A stretch of 64,000 nt of DNA from Blasia pusilla. Lineage: Eukaryota; Marchantiophyta; Marchantiopsida; Blasiales. Both the position numbers and the translations under genes were made by a program. Numbering within the stretch: the first letter of the stretch is position 1; every line of letters starts with the position of its first letter. A model generated the notes under the pieces. It saw nothing but the letters and a program-made list of their open reading frames with translations, was not told the DNA's origin and made no database searches. Below, piece by piece: positions 49,304-60,754 of the stretch. The stretch covers positions 25,544,001 through 25,608,000 of the forward strand of contig CM114273.1 in assembly GCA_050084515.1 (NCBI GenBank), read 5' to 3'.

Positions 49304-49332
<29 letters not shown>
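49304..49332. repeat. (GA)n microsatellite in the CAS leader
   Basis: A run of GA dinucleotides lies about 135-160 bp upstream of the CAS start codon, in a G-rich stretch likely to be 5' UTR or core promoter. Similar GA/CT runs flank the trihelix gene. Confidence 0.8.
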
Positions 49333-49335
<3 letters not shown>

Positions 49336-49466
49336 TGGAAGGATTTGTGAGTGAGATTGTTGTTGTGCGGGGATTGCCCTAGGTCGCGAATTTCTGAGGG
49401 GAAGTAACGGGGCGGGTAGAGTGCAGGGGTGAGGAAGCGAGGGTTCTGGGGTCGTTCGTTTTCAGC

Positions 49467-52364
49467 ATGCAGTACACGGAGGAGACGTTGAGGACCTTGT
49501 CGGATTGCTTCAAGCAGACCTTGGCTCCTGATCCGGAGCCGAGGAAGCTAGCTGAGCACTTTTTGAAGCAGTCGTCGGAGCAGCCGGGGTATGGGATTGC
49601 GATTCTGCGCCTTCTTTCCGAGGTTTCTGTCGACGATCAGGTGCGACAAGCAGCTGCCGTCAACTTCAAGAATCATGTCAAGTATCGGTGGCCGCTGGCT
49701 GATCCGGACGCTCCTACTTCCCTTGCCTCGATTCAGGAATCGGAGAAGGAGAACATTAAAGCCCTAATCGTTGGATTAATGCTCAATACTCCTCCCAAAA
49801 TCCAGTCGCAGCTGAGTGAGGCACTGGCGATCATTAGCAATCACGATTTCCCGAGCAAGTGGCCTCTTCTTCTCCCCGAGCTAGTCACAAATTTGAGGTC
49901 CACCACCGACTTATCTGTAATCAACGGTATTCTCAGCACGGCCAACTCGATCTTCAAAAAGTTCAGATACCAGTACAAAAGCAACGAGCTTTTCACCGAT
50001 CTCAAATATTGTCTAGATTCTTTTGCGGCGCCTTTGTTGGAAGTTTTCCAGAAGACAGGTCATCTTATATCCACCGCCGCAGACAATGTGGCGATCTTGA
50101 AGTCTCTTTTCGAGGGACAGCGTCTTTGCTGCCGCATATTTTATTCTTTGAACTTTCAGGAGCTTCCAGAGTTTTTCGAAAATCACATGGCCGACTGGAT
50201 GGGAGAATTTCACAAGTATCTGACCTATTCGAACCCCTTACTGCTGAAGGAGACCGATCCTGATAAGGAGAATGTGGTGGACCAGCTCAAGGCTGCAATA
50301 TGTGAAAACATCAACCTGTACATGGAGAAGAATGAAGAAGAATTTCAGGGATACCTGGGCCAATTTGCAACAGACGTGTGGAGCCTTCTAATGACTGTTT
50401 CTCTTTCGCCCAGCAACGATCGTCTGGCGACGACGGCTATCAAGTTTCTAAGCACTGTCAGTAAGAGTGTCCATCACACCCTCTTCGCTGATCCTGGGAC
50501 GCTCAAGACTATATGTGAGAGCATTGTGATTCCGAATGTGAGGCTTCGTGATGAAGATGAGGAGCTTTTTGAGATGAATCACGTGGAATATATAAGGAGA
50601 GACATGGAGGGAAGTGATCTGGATACCAGGAGAAGAATGGCATGTGAGCTTGTGAAGGGTCTGTCCACCCACTACAGAGAACAGGTTACAGGTATGTTCT
50701 CTGCCTACATTCAGGAAATGCTCCAACAGTACGCCACCAATCCTGTTCAGAATTGGAAGAGTAAAGACTGTGCAGTCTACCTGGTGGTCTCTCTTGCACC
50801 CCGACAAGCTGGTGGCGGATCTGCCGGCTCGGATTTGGTGAACATAGAGCAGTTTTTCACCTCGCAGATTGTGCCTGAGCTTCAGAGTCAAGACATCAAT
50901 TCCCTGCCGTTGCTGAAGGCAGATGCGCTGAAGTTTATGACCACTTTCCGGGGTCAGGTTCCAAAGGCCATCGCTTTGGGACTTTTAATAAGGTTTCTCG
51001 TTGCAGAATCAAATGTCGTGCACTCCTATGCGGCGAGTTGCATAGAGAAGCTGCTGTCCATGAAAGATGGAAAGCAGCCCCGATATACTGGAGCTGAGCT
51101 TGACCCATTCCTTGAGCAACTACTGACCAACCTTTTTGCTGCTCTGAAACTTCCAGAATCTCAAGAGAATGCCTATGTCATGAAATGCATCATGAGAGTT
51201 GTCTCTATGGCAGATTTGAGGGAATTCACGTCACTGTGTCTCGCAGGGTTGGCAATGATCCTTGGGGAAGTCTGCAAAAACCCCACAAACCCTAGTTTCA
51301 ATCACTACCTTTTTGAAGCTGTCGCTGCCCTACTAAAGAAAGCTTGTGGGAAAGACTCAGAGCAGGTTGTGACCTTTGAAGCTCTTCTCTTTCCTGTTTT
51401 TCAGACTGTGTTGGAACAGGACGTCACTGAATTCTCCCCGTACGTTTTCCAAATCCTGGCTCAGCTGATCGAGAGTAGAAGACCTCCACTTCCCCCAGTT
51501 TACATTGCCATGTTCCCTCGACTTTTGACTCCTACACTCTGGCAGCGGTCAGCCAATGTCCCTGCTCTTGTGCGACTACTGCAAGCGTACCTACAAAACG
51601 CACCTCAAGAATTTGACCAAGCTAGTCAGCTAAATCCTGTGTTGGGAGTGTTTGAGAAGTTGGTCACTTCAAGGAACACGGATCACCAGGGCTTTTACAT
51701 CTTGAACACAGTGATTGAAAACCTGAGTTATCAGACTTTTGCTCAGTATGTGCCCCAGATCTGGTGCATTCTTTTTTCAAGGCTTCAACGTGAACGGACC
51801 GTGAAGTTCATAAAATCTCTCATCATTTTCATGTCTTTATTTGTTGTGAAGCATGGCCATGCCCTGTTGATTGACTCCATCAACTCTGTGCAGCCAAATC
51901 TAATATTGATGATTCTCGAGCAAATTTGGGTATCCAACCTGACATACATAACAGGAGATATAGAAACGAAGTTGTGTGCTGTTGCCGCTACAAAGCTACT
52001 ATCTGAATCTCCGGCCTTACTAGCAGATGGTGCCGGCCAGCTCTGGGGACGACTCCTCAACAGTGTCATGACACTTCTCGTCAGACCAGAGGAGGACAGA
52101 GTAGAAGAAGAGGCAGACATTCCTGACTTGGACGAAGTAGTGGGCTACACAACAACTTATGCTCAGCTATACAATGCAGGGAAGAAAGAAGAGGATCCAG
52201 TGAAGGAAATTAAGGATGCGAAGGAATACTTGGCAATGTCATTAGCCAGGTTGTCAGCCCAATACCCTGGAAAGTTTGGGCCAGCAATTCAGCAGTCACT
52301 GGATCCCTCCAACCAAACCAGTCTGATGCAAATCCTAAGCATGTATCGGGTTGGCTTGGCATAA
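49467..52364 (+). CDS. CAS: Exportin-2 / CAS (CSE1) importin-alpha re-exporter, complete, intronless
   Basis: A single 965-codon frame from ATG 49467 to TAA 52362-52364 covers the whole family length (about 960-980 residues). The protein is an importin-beta-type HEAT-repeat receptor that exports importin-alpha from the nucleus together with RanGTP. The N-terminal importin-beta domain lies at about residues 28-95 (AEHFLKQSSEQPGYGIAILR, AAAVNFKNHVKYRW). The Cse1 central region includes DNVAILKSLFEGQRLCCRIF, MNHVEYIRRDMEGSDLDTRR (the well-conserved acidic insert) and WKSKDCAVYLV. The C-terminal CAS region includes SCIEKLLSMKDG, FPRLLTPTLWQRSANVPALV and DITGDIETKLCA-like ends. No part is missing. 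The lack of introns contrasts with the other long genes here, but the Arabidopsis orthologue is also intronless, so it need not mean retrocopying. The sequence just before ATG (TTTTCAG) could be a splice acceptor of a 5' UTR intron. Confidence 0.97.
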   Translation: MQYTEETLRTLSDCFKQTLAPDPEPRKLAEHFLKQSSEQPGYGIAILRLLSEVSVDDQVRQAAAVNFKNHVKYRWPLADPDAPTSLASIQESEKENIKALIVGLMLNTPPKIQSQLSEALAIISNHDFPSKWPLLLPELVTNLRSTTDLSVINGILSTANSIFKKFRYQYKSNELFTDLKYCLDSFAAPLLEVFQKTGHLISTAADNVAILKSLFEGQRLCCRIFYSLNFQELPEFFENHMADWMGEFHKYLTYSNPLLLKETDPDKENVVDQLKAAICENINLYMEKNEEEFQGYLGQFATDVWSLLMTVSLSPSNDRLATTAIKFLSTVSKSVHHTLFADPGTLKTICESIVIPNVRLRDEDEELFEMNHVEYIRRDMEGSDLDTRRRMACELVKGLSTHYREQVTGMFSAYIQEMLQQYATNPVQNWKSKDCAVYLVVSLAPRQAGGGSAGSDLVNIEQFFTSQIVPELQSQDINSLPLLKADALKFMTTFRGQVPKAIALGLLIRFLVAESNVVHSYAASCIEKLLSMKDGKQPRYTGAELDPFLEQLLTNLFAALKLPESQENAYVMKCIMRVVSMADLREFTSLCLAGLAMILGEVCKNPTNPSFNHYLFEAVAALLKKACGKDSEQVVTFEALLFPVFQTVLEQDVTEFSPYVFQILAQLIESRRPPLPPVYIAMFPRLLTPTLWQRSANVPALVRLLQAYLQNAPQEFDQASQLNPVLGVFEKLVTSRNTDHQGFYILNTVIENLSYQTFAQYVPQIWCILFSRLQRERTVKFIKSLIIFMSLFVVKHGHALLIDSINSVQPNLILMILEQIWVSNLTYITGDIETKLCAVAATKLLSESPALLADGAGQLWGRLLNSVMTLLVRPEEDRVEEEADIPDLDEVVGYTTTYAQLYNAGKKEEDPVKEIKDAKEYLAMSLARLSAQYPGKFGPAIQQSLDPSNQTSLMQILSMYRVGLA

Positions 52365-54269
52365 TCTGGAGAGCTGTACCTTGGCCACATTGTCCAGATT
52401 TGCAATACTACCATTGAGGGCCTTTTGTACATCTTCATTTTCTTATGCAGAGCATGTGAGCAGAGCATCCCATGGTCCATGGCTGGTTCCACCCTTGTGT
52501 GCTGAGCTTTGTATGACTTGTGTGAGGATCTTGGCTTCTAAATCTTCGTAGAGTCACTTACCACTCAAAAGTGTCTGCAAGAAACAGGCGTCCAGCCTGT
52601 TTTGAAGAGTCCACAATGCGGAACTTGAAAAATGTGCAGTGATCCAGGGTGGATGACAATGATGTGTCTGTACATGCAATGGTGTGAATTGGTGAGCTTG
52701 ATGGGGTGTACCATTGTGATGGTATTGAAAGCCATGGATACCCCTTCTCATAAACCCCTCCAGCTTTTTCTCAAGACATGAAGAGCAATTGAAGATCAGA
52801 AATGCAGAGATGACAAGCTACTTCCACTGTTTTAAAGGATCCGTGAAGGTATGCCCTCATCAGGTTGAATCTCCCCAGGGCTTGGGTTGCTACTGGGGAG
52901 AGATGTATGGGATCATTCTGCTCTACTCTGACAGGTTCCCTGCCATTGCTTCTGTGTGATATGTTTGTGTTCTTTGTAGCCAATTTCACACTTTCGTTGG
53001 ACCAACTTCAACATGTAGATACGGACATGCAAGAGATTTCCTCAAATAAATTGGCAGGGGTTTGCCACTGTAATTGCTATTTTATCTTCTCTATACCTCC
53101 ATGAGATAGTCCCATCCATCTTGGTGACATGTGCAATACTGCATTACCCTATCCGTCATATCTTATCCATATGAAAATTGTTCAATGCTGCTACAAGAGG
53201 AATTTCCCTGATGTTTTAAGGATTTAAGGGTTTTGATTGAGGTTTTAAAAAGTATCTCTATTTGTCACATCTTGCAGGAACCGGAATCCAGTGGTTGATT
53301 GAAACGAGGATTTCATTGAAAGTGCCAAGGAATCTTGCAATCACCTGTGGGTTAGCAGTTTTGTAATCGTCGCTATTTTAGAGAGCAAGGTTTTATGACG
53401 TGTAGTTTTCATACATTGAGGTGTATGGAAAGGTCCCATGGACTGAAACTTTGTGTAAAGAGGGGGGTTGCTGTAGGTGTTTTGAGCTAGTCTCATCACT
53501 GTCTGTTGGGAAGATAAACAAGCTTTTTATTTGCTCATTGCCATATTTCTGAGTAAAGAGGAATGGATTTAGGTAAGATTGGTAAGTTATATCGATCAAA
53601 ATGGTTGAACTGCCCGACTTCTCTCTGCCAGTTTTCATACTATGTGAAGTAGAATTAATTTATTACCTCAGTATCTGCAGCAACTATTTCTGCCATCAAA
53701 TAGTTTGGAAGTTTACTTTCTGAGGGTTTTTTGTGTACTGTTTTCAGCATTAGGTCTTCAGAGAGTAGAAAGTTGAATGGATGTCCATCGTCTTCCTTTT
53801 TCCTTACCGAAATTGTCTCAACTATTTAAGGATTTTTTGAAAATGCTTTCGTTCAAATATTTTTGGGGCCCTCATGAAACTAGTTTTATATAATACAGAA
53901 ACTTGCAAAAGAAGTTTTCCCAAAAGGTTGAATAGGGGATTGTTTGTGCCAATTCGAGGATATCCAAAAGTGGAAAGGTTTTTGTCATGTCCCACGGGTA
54001 ACGCGGGTGTAATTGAAGGACGAGTTATGTAATAATGAGAGAATTTGAGGTTTGTTGATTCAATTTTTCAATCGAAATGGTTGAGTAACATCTGAGCGGG
54101 TCGTTGGGCAAAATAGTGTACTCCTGATTACGCAGATCATTGCCCCATGAACGACGAAAAGTAATTTTGTGAAGCAGGTATGTAATAAATTTTTCTCATT
54201 GAACTAATAATTTTCATAGAGATGAATTGAAAATGATTATAAATAATATTATTTCTTTTAAATTTTCAG
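52365..54269. other. Region downstream of CAS
   Basis: The CAS 3' UTR must lie at the left end. No other gene was recognised; open frames are short and without domains. The right end becomes very AT-rich and probably grades into the decayed LTR of copy D. Confidence 0.45.
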
Positions 54270-54390
54270 ATGAACTACAATAAAATCGAAATTTATTTTT
54301 TCAAGTTATCATGTCATCTTTCAGATTTTTAATTTTATTTTCGAAAACATTTTATTGAAATTTATCAATTTATTTTAAAAGAAGTGATAA

Positions 54391-54522
54391 TTATCGTGCA
54401 CATACATATCGTTACACAATATATATTGTTATTGTCAAATATATATATAAAAATATAAAATATCGTATTAATTCATGACATTTGCACATTTAGATGATTG
54501 AATATCAAAATATGTACAATCG
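54391..54522 (-). repeat. Start-side LTR segment of copy D
   Basis: Read on the minus strand it follows PPT CTTGGGGGA, starts CGATTGTACATATTTTGATA (TG changed to CG) and runs to GTGCACGATAA, matching the start-side segment of the LTRs in A-C. The next bases, ATTATCACTTCTTTTAAAAT, match the middle of the copy C LTR, so the LTR continues leftward. Confidence 0.65.
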
Positions 54523-54739
54523 TCCCCCAAGTTTGTGGTTAGATTCATCTAACTCTAGATAATTATCTAAGTCCTATCTGTCATGATATCTATCTTTAGG
54601 AGTCTAAGATCAAAAAGGTTAAGTATTCATATGGTCACATCGTTAATTGTTTTCTTGTCATGCATATCACAAACACAAGTTTGGATTTATGGCGACCTAA
54701 TACTTACTCTATGTATATTTGGGGCATTTCTATCGTCCT

Positions 54740-55248
54740 CGAGGAACTTGAATGTAAGAGATGACATCAAACATGTCATGTGGCATCTTTTCGAACTTCC
54801 ATCGTATACTCGTATAGTGGCTGCACCACATGTTGATCCACATATTATACAACACAAGCATGTAGGAACTACTGTTGAGCTCGAGTTAACTTGATTGTCA
54901 CTAGTAAGAAGGTGACATAGTTATGCACATGGTCCTTCCAAATCATACCATCGCGTTCTTCCAATAAGAGAATCTAGATGGTAGCATATCACACACTCTT
55001 AAGATAGCGCGCCTTGTAGTCACATCCAATGTTATAGGTGTCGTTTGCTGCAAGTAGACATAGTCTCTATGATGAAACCTCCGGATCATTGGTCGATAAT
55101 CAACTCCCGTAATAGTTGCATACCTCAAAGTGTCTTGAAGTTGCGCAATGGCCAAGTTCTCAAACATCATGGACATAACTCTGTGAAACAACTCAATCCA
55201 TTGAGAATATGCTCGTATCCATACGTGAGGGTCATTGAGGTTCAACAC
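54740..55248 (-). pseudogene. Integrase C-terminal part with PHD-like remnant, copy D
   Basis: The frame 55248-54943 carries DPHVWIRAYSQWIELF, HRDYVYLQQ and RRAILRVCDML, the same C-terminal integrase extension as copies A-C. Further down (about 54880-54740) another frame reads CIICGST and RCHMTCLM-like coding where the other copies have the Cys/His finger, so the module was present here too before decay. Confidence 0.65.
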
Positions 55249-55444
55249 CTTACTAGCAACGTAACGAATGGTTGTAGGTAAATCAAGGTCTCAATCATAA
55301 AGCACAAAGTAAGGTGAGAAAGACGCTAGGATGTCTGCTTACTAAATCTATATTCCATCGCCAACCATGGTCAGTGTAGGTCCCAATCTCCTAGGGGACC
55401 TCTCTTCACCAAGTAGACATTAGTCCATCCGTCTTAGGATGATC

Positions 55445-57120
55445 TCACACACTAGTGCGTTGGTTAACTTTGATTAGTGCTTGATCACAAAAGGCCTGAA
55501 AGTCCCCGCAAAACTCGGTACCTTGGTCCGTCAATACCTCAGTTGGTGCATCATAATGACTTAGCACTTGATCTAGGAAGGTATACACTACTTCCTCACT
55601 CGCTTTGACAAGCAATATAACCAAATCTGATCCATCCACTTTAAGAAGTGCACGATCATCATCAACTCATAACTACTACGGTGTTCTTTCATTGGTAAAG
55701 CTCCTGCAAAATCCAAACTCTATTTATAGTCTAAACCCATGATTGGTAGTGGATGCAAATGGGAAGTCAGAGCATTGAATGAGGCTCAAAATTGATCACA
55801 CACCATGCATTTGACAACAAACTATTAAACGTCAATCTACATACGTCGCCCACAATAGTGTATATGGATCAAGTTGTATGTCTGTTTCACTCCAAAGTAA
55901 CCCAACTCCTCGTGGATATCTCGTGGATATGTTGCACCAATCATGCTCTCTACGAACGATGAGGCACTATGCGTAATCGATTATCCTCCAAAACTCATCA
56001 CACATACATTCCCTCCCACTGAAATTGTATGGCTCGCTGTAGGATCCGCTCTTTGAAACCCATTGTGCTTGCGATGCTGCAAGTACGTAGGTACTTCTAG
56101 ACTACCCCATCCTCATGGATATCTCAACCACCTATCGCCTCCTCACCACCCTCTAGATCTAAGGACTCTCCATTGAACCGCACTATCAAAGTTCCAACAC
56201 ACTAGCTCTCTATAGCGAGCAAACCCAAATATGCTGACGTCTACCATCAAGGCTCCATCTCCTCAATATGGGCACATACTCCAATCTGTATGAAACTAGT
56301 AGGACATCCCTTGATAGGTCTCCTCAATATGGGCACGAACGTCAATTTTTCCTTGAGCAGTTGAAAAGACCTCTCATGTTTGTTCCCCTAGTGCCACTCA
56401 TGATCCACCTTAGTCATCAAGATTACTGGCTTTGCAATCGACCTAAAACCCTTGACGTACCGCCGATAGAAGTTCACCAATCTGATGAATACGCAAACTC
56501 AACTTACATTTATAGGGCGTGGAATGTTTAAGATAGCCTCGACCTTCATTTTCTCAACATTAAGGCCACTTGGGTATATCGTATGACCCAAGTACTCAAT
56601 CTAGTCATAGAATAACTTGCACTTGTCTAGATATAGCTTCAGCCTATGTAACGCCATTCATCAAAATATCTCTTCTAGACGTCGCTCATGCTCGTCAACT
56701 ATGGCGCTAGCCCTAAAGACTATCGTAACGATATCGTTAATATAACACCTAGCAAAATCCAGACCTGCCAAGATCATATCCACAACCCTCTAAAACTCTA
56801 TCGGGGCGTTCTTCAATCCAAGTGGTACAACAATGGTTCCTGTGAGAATCGATGCCCTAAAATGTTATCCTCCATGTTATCTTATGCTTGTCCTCCAATC
56901 TTATAGAAAACTAATGGTATCCGACTTGCATATCTAAAGAATTTAAGAACTTTGCATGTCCAATAACATCAAAGATTTCCTCAAGAATGGACATAGCATA
57001 CCTATCAAACTTTGTCTACCAATTGATGGATCAATAGTCTCCACTCATCCACCTATCCGTCTAGTTGCCATGCACATCCTTCTTGGTTGGCATGATAATT
57101 GCAAATGCATACTCTCCATG
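55445..57120 (-). pseudogene. RT and integrase-core remnants, copy D
   Basis: In the RT part, coding for CYINDIVT at about 56730-56755 corresponds to the YIDDI motif with the first Asp changed to Asn (one G-to-A change). FYDQIEYLGHT-like sequence at about 56580-56615 matches copy C. In the integrase part (55639-55445), KASEEVVYTFLDQVLSH and LTDQGTEFCGDFQAF hold the second catalytic Asp. Frames change often; nothing is intact. Confidence 0.7.
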
Positions 57121-57589
57121 CATCATCTTCACTAGTCTTGTTCCAACCAAGTCATGGCTCTTGCTCTAAATCAAGGCCCTCTCTATATCACTGTAGGGTC
57201 GTCGAAAGATTGGCGTGTCACTAGACAACTTTATATGGATCCCTAGTCCCTTCAATGCATATTGAATGCAAAACAACTCCTATGATTCCTAATTAAGGAA
57301 TTGATGTATCTGGCACCGATCTCCACTTGTCAACTTAGGGCCCATATCTAACTTCCAAGTCTACATTGTGACTATTGTAGGACTCTTTGGTGTGGTTGGT
57401 TTAGGTTGCTATGGTATAACCCCATCTCGAACAACAAAACTCGACTGCCTCCTTGTAGCTAACTTACAACTCTCATCTTCTCGATGTGTAAGACCATGAA
57501 CCACGCTCAATGTTGTGCTTGCTATCTCCCTACGTAAGTGCAAAACATGCCAAGAAGTCCAAGCGTGTCTCTCCCGAAGTCGTGCGCCT

Positions 57590-58570
57590 ATTCTCCTTGA
57601 ATGTTAATCTTTGTTGTTGCGGAAGCGTGCGTTTGGTAGGACACGCTCTCAACGTTGATCTGGATCCAAACACACATTGTGGTTAGTCGGGTCTAGATCA
57701 ATCAGCGGGTTAACTTTCCGAGTTCTCATCTTGATCTCTTATCGAGCTCAACCTTCCTAGTTTCGCGCTTTATAACACAAGCAAGTCTCGAAAGACTTGG
57801 GACATAATTTCTGGTCGGTTCAGGAACCTCAAACAACGTCTCGTGCCTGGCGGTTCCAAATGCCCAATGGACATCCAATGAGTCCCTAATCAAGACTCAC
57901 ACAAAATGAATCTCCATCTCTCATCGAGCTTAACCTTCCTAGTTTCGCGCTTTACAACACATCCAAGTCTGGAAAGACTTGGGACATAATTTATGGTCGG
58001 TTCAAGAACCTCAAATAACATCTCGCGCTTGACGGTTCCAAATGCCCAATGGACATCTAATGAGTCCCTGATCGAGACTCACAGAAAATGAATCACAGGT
58101 CAAAATCCAAGCGTGGCGTAGAAAGTCCACTCCTTGGATTAGGTTTGGGTTTCGAATTCCAACGCCAAACTCCCATTCCATCCCGTGCCGTTGAGACACC
58201 ATTTGGTGCTCAAAGTGGGGCTCGTGTTCCAAGAATATTTGGAGAGACTCCCCCTTACTAGTACTTCTGGGGATCCTTGGGGGCCCCCTAACTTTAGGGC
58301 AAGACAGTCGGGCCCCTCAAATTGGCCCTCAGCCCGATTGCTCTCACATTCGTTTTTGGACAATATCTCAATCTGCAATCATGCATTTGCAGAGATCTTC
58401 AATGTTTTGGAAGCATCTCAAAATAAGCTTTCCAACGCATCCTTACTTGTACCAAATGCATATTGGGGCTAAACGTTATGGTCCGAAACATAATCAAAAT
58501 CTCCAAACGCTAGTCGTGTTCCAAAATTGGTTCTCACCTCTTTGGCAACCAACCTTCCAAGACTCAACTG
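57590..58570. other. Unclassified repeat-like stretch between copies D and E
   Basis: It includes a 182-bp tandem duplication (57734-58097) and unique sequence up to the uncertain inner end of the copy E LTR. No coding sequence was recognised; the open frames on both strands overlap each other and lack domains. Confidence 0.4.
57734..58097. repeat. 182-bp tandem duplication
   Basis: Unit starts at 57734 and 57916 share ATCGAGCTCAACCTTCCTAG, then TTCGCGCTTTATAACACA, then TTCCAAATGCCCAATGGACA, with scattered differences. Two copies only. Confidence 0.85.
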
Positions 58571-60117
58571 TAATGTACAAGAAGTGTAAGAATTGATTTT
58601 TTACATTAATTTAATGAGTTCGATCCCCAAAAAGATCACGATTATGTGAAAAGAGAGTTCAAGAGGGCATTTATCTTGCAATAGTTGTAGTTAAGTGTTT
58701 ACAATTCGGATTCACTCACTTATCAGTGTATTCTTCTCTCTCTTAGTACCAAGATTTCTTTCCTTCATTCTCTCCAGTGGAATTGAATTCACGCTCAGGT
58801 AGATTTTCACTCAATATCAAAGAACCTCAGAGAGACCTCAACAAGAAGTTGGCTTCTCCTACTTTCGGAACTCAATCCGTCTAGCCAGGCTTCTCTCTGT
58901 CGAATAGATTTCTTACAACTCAATGTTGATTATCCTAATGACGAAAGTGTTCTCTTGATTCACTCTTCACTCTACAGACCCAAAAAGAATTCTCAGACAT
59001 ATGCATCGCACATCAAAATGAAGAAATGAGTTCTTTACTACTCCATCAAGAATGAGAAAGCTTCAAAGTGTATACAAGCTTGAGAGGGTACTACTCTTTT
59101 TCTCGGACCATTCCTACAGCATAAGGACTTCGTGAATAGCTACTTCATGCTTGAAAGTATCATAATGATAGCTACTTTCATGCTTCTTAAATATCTTCCG
59201 AGCCATTAGTAGGTCCAAAGATCTGAAGCGTCCCTTACGAATCTAGTGTCTATTGAGAGTTTGTAACTACCTTGATCTACGGTTCTCTTATCTTTTCCTA
59301 TGATCGCTATGAATCCGCTAGGCGTAACTGTCCTAACTTCCTATCTGGTCCAAAAAGTCGTGCCTCTTCCTAGTCTAACTATTCTAACAATGTGCCGCTT
59401 GAAATCACTTTGAGTCTTAGCTTTGCTTTGCTGCGAAGTCTGGACTTCTTCTTCTTCCTTTGAGGACGAAGCTCTCCATTCTTCGTGCTTATTCCAAGTG
59501 CTTTGTTCTTCGTTCTTTGCGAAGCACTCATGCTTCGTCTTGATGCTTTGTTGAAGAGGGAAGTACTTCTTCCTCTTCATCGTGCTTCGTTCAAGAGCGA
59601 AGCAATTCATGAACGGGTTCTTTATTAAGCTTCATTGTCTTTTCCAAGCTTTGCTCTTGGTCTTTAGACTTCGTTACCTCAATTCCCTCTCCTCCAAGGC
59701 AAGTCCTTGATTTTCCACCTCTTTGCCTTATCCTAGGAGCTTCGTGATCCATTTCAATAGTACTCATTCTTCCAATTCACCAACATAATATCTAAAACAG
59801 TCTTGTATATACAACCTTTACTTCATAGAGTTTTCATTCCTTGAATCAAAATGTATAAATCTCTAAAAGTACAAAATTTTGGGTATCACATCAACTCATC
59901 TCAAGTCTTGGTTCACGTTCGGTCTAGGTTTCCTGGTCGCGACCACTAACGCATGAAACGCACAACTCTATTCCGTATTTTTTCTCTTAGACTTTTCCAA
60001 TAGACCTTCCAAAAGCCTCTCCAAAGCACGATCATCAGTGCGTAAGTCCACTTAAGTTATGATGTTCCGCTTGGCGCCTATTTGGTGTTTGTTTGGTTAT
60101 GAGGGTTGCAACACTCA
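58570..60117 (-). repeat. 3' LTR of chromovirus E (inner end uncertain)
   Basis: On the minus strand a purine tract AAGGAGGGA (60118-60126) is followed by TGAGTGTTGCAACCC at 60117, a good PPT-LTR junction about 640 bp after the chromodomain stop. The other end cannot be fixed without the 5' LTR; 58570 is a guess from where the sequence changes character. Inside, 59400-59620 is rich in repeated CTTCG/GAAGC words, and a word TGATACCCAAAATTTTG occurs near 59890. Confidence 0.45.
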
Positions 60118-60754
60118 TCCCTCCTTAGAAGGTTGATGTCCTCATCAACGCAAACCTTTTTTAATGTCGAGTTCTGGGAAGCCAACCCCTTAACACTGAA
60201 TTGCATTTTGGTACCTAACCCGTAATTCCACTTTTGGGCTTAAGTCTTAGCTAACTAAGTCTGCAACCTAACACTTCACTCACTATTTGTAAACAACCGC
60301 TTGTTTACCTAGCCAACTCCTACTACTACTGGGTCACTCGTATTCTACTTAGGCGCGTCACTAAGTTCACTCATGCAGCATGAATGAGGTCACCACAAAC
60401 CCCAAGACAGACTAATCAACCCGGCCGACATTAGGGCGGGTCCAAATGTTAGTACTTCAACATTCGGTCCTAATCTAGATGCCTTATTCGAATAAAAGAT
60501 CTCACCTCAAATACTCATTGTTTGGTCTCCTTGACTTACATCCTAAGCATATGAAGAACTACTCATTACCATGCACTACCATTCTCAAAATCACAATCAC
60601 TAGCATCGAATCTCCAAATCCATACATTCTTTATTGCAACAACTAAACTTTTCTAGTTATAACGGGTAATCGGCCCAAGCTTCCTGGTCACAAGTTATGT
60701 CCTTTGCTTCACCATGTACTAACGTATGTGCCTATCTTGCATCTATTTGAAGTC

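Larger units (their letters stand above)
45915..49466. other. Region between the prefoldin and CAS genes
   Basis: No gene was recognised. The left end holds the prefoldin 3' UTR, 46741-46888 holds a 49-bp tandem repeat, and 48060-48560 is strongly AT-rich. From about 48860 the sequence becomes GC-rich with a CpG-rich stretch (49035-49200) and a (GA)n run (49304-49332), which is probably the CAS promoter and 5' UTR. The open frame 48879-49235 begins with a signal-peptide-like hydrophobic run but turns into GC-rich low complexity; it is not called a gene. Confidence 0.5.
54270..57590 (-). mobile_element. Ty3/Gypsy retrotransposon copy D: RT to 3' LTR, 5' truncated, heavily decayed
   Basis: On the minus strand copy D starts upstream of RT at about 57590 and passes through RT (about 57100-56560), a start of RNase H (about 56530-56330, VNFYRRYVKGFRSIAKP-like), a probable deletion (the words CTCCTCAATATGGGCAC recur at about 56262 and 56321), integrase (about 56000-55440), the C-terminal part (55248-54943), the PHD remnant (about 54880-54740), PPT (54523-54530) and an LTR starting at 54522. 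The LTR is so AT-rich that only its first 130 bp or so and a few blocks down to about 54270 can be aligned with copy C; its inner end is unknown. Confidence 0.75.

Noticed and set aside
58011-58596. Overlapping frames on both strands between D and E
   Set aside because: They overlap each other, lie next to a tandem duplication and show no domain.
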